Positions 4,801-5,262 of a stretch of DNA of 5,262 nucleotides are shown one piece after another. The position numbers and the translations under genes are program-made. Position 1 is the first letter of the stretch. Every line of letters begins with the position of its first letter. The notes under the pieces were generated by a model. The model searched no databases. It had not been told where the DNA came from and worked only from the letters and a program-made list of their open reading frames with translations. Source of the stretch: JBAZGG01 sp041653015 (GTDB lineage Bacteria; Bacillota_I; Bacilli_A; RFN20; CAG-826); NCBI GenBank assembly GCA_041653015.1, contig JBAZGG010000032.1, positions 1 through 5,262 of the forward strand. Direction: 5' to 3'.

Positions 4801-5262
4801 CTATTTAGAATGCTCGGCTTCAAATTCGCTCATGAACTTCACGAGAGCTTTTACACCATCGATCGGCATAGCGTTATAGATCGAGGCTCTTAAACCGCCG
4901 ACTGAACGATGACCTTTTAGATTGGTAAAACCATATTTCGCTTTCGCTTCATCGACAAATTTAGCATCGAGATCTTCGCTGCCAGCAGTAAATGTCACGT
5001 TCATCAATGAGCGAGAACCTTTATCCACTGAACCTCTGAACATCTTGCTATGATCGATAAAGTCATAGAGAATCTTAGCTTTTTCTTCGTTGCGTTTCTG
5101 CATAGCTTCTAGACCGCCATGGCTAAGCAACCATTTAAAGACGAGACCGCAGATATAGATGCCATAGGTCGGAGGAGTGTTGTACATCGATCCATTTTCG
5201 GCATTGATTTTGTATCGAAGCAATGTCGGCGTAGCCGCGACTGGCTCTCTTTCGAGAAGATC
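4801..5262 (-). CDS. serC: Phosphoserine aminotransferase, C-terminal part (cut by window edge)
   Basis: These are the last 153 residues of a class V PLP aminotransferase that turns 3-phosphohydroxypyruvate plus glutamate into phosphoserine; the frame is open to the right edge. An internal TTG at 5223 is not the start, because matching family sequence continues upstream of it (DLLEREPVA). Recognised blocks are SMYNTPPTYGIY (with the conserved Asn-Thr-Pro-Pro), FKWLLSHGGLEAM, a NVTFT strand, and GHRSVGGLRASIYNAMP, whose His and Arg bind the substrate phosphate and carboxylate in SerC structures. The PLP-binding lysine lies just outside the window. The TAG stop is 11 nt before serA, so the two serine genes form an operon serC-serA whose promoter is off the right edge. 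Confidence 0.95.
   Translation of the reverse strand, partial: DLLEREPVAATPTLLRYKINAENGSMYNTPPTYGIYICGLVFKWLLSHGGLEAMQKRNEEKAKILYDFIDHSKMFRGSVDKGSRSLMNVTFTAGSEDLDAKFVDEAKAKYGFTNLKGHRSVGGLRASIYNAMPIDGVKALVKFMSEFEAEHSK

Noticed and set aside
5221..5223. TTG as a start codon giving a 140-residue protein
   Set aside because: The family match to SerC continues upstream of it to the window edge, and no Shine-Dalgarno precedes it.
1..5262. CRISPR arrays, tRNA or rRNA genes, insertion sequences or phage genes
   Set aside because: No spaced direct repeats, cloverleaf patterns, transposase-like proteins or terminal inverted repeats were found; almost all bases are in housekeeping or catabolic genes.

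Overview
The window (about 45% G+C by eye) looks like chromosomal DNA of an anaerobic, probably gut-associated or fermentative bacterium of the Bacillota/Mollicutes-like kind. The grounds are purine-rich Shine-Dalgarno sites, a short Firmicutes-type SerA, and a three-subunit molybdenum hydroxylase next to a catabolic-type carbamate kinase. The taxonomic call is inference from gene content and protein style, not from a marker gene.

Layout. (1) Positions 1-2421, minus strand: a tightly packed operon read right to left. It encodes a MobA/MocA-like nucleotidyltransferase for the molybdenum cofactor, then the FAD subunit, the 2Fe-2S subunit and the molybdopterin subunit (cut off by the left edge) of a xanthine dehydrogenase/aldehyde oxidase-family hydroxylase. 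All three junctions overlap by 1-4 nt (ATGA, TAATG, ATGA), so translation is probably coupled. (2) Positions 2422-2667: a 246-bp divergent intergenic region. It holds back-to-back promoters and, on the minus-strand side, a long potential leader RNA. That leader has a paired domain, an attenuator-like hairpin followed by six U, and a sequence able to pair with the Shine-Dalgarno of the first gene. (3) Positions 2668-3585, plus strand: a complete carbamate kinase. (4) Positions 3588-3623: a bidirectional terminator between convergent genes. (5) Positions 3638-5262, minus strand: serC (C-terminal part only, cut off by the right edge) followed 11 nt later by serA, two enzymes of the phosphorylated serine pathway.

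How it works together. The hydroxylase operon plus a divergent carbamate kinase resembles purine or other N-heterocycle degradation clusters. In those, a molybdenum hydroxylase oxidises the ring and carbamate kinase recovers ATP from carbamoyl phosphate formed downstream. The exact substrate cannot be read from the sequence. The serine genes form a separate biosynthetic unit.

Nothing here is a clearly new system. The best candidates for a second look are the structured leader of the hydroxylase operon and the altered catalytic and ACT-domain residues of SerA.
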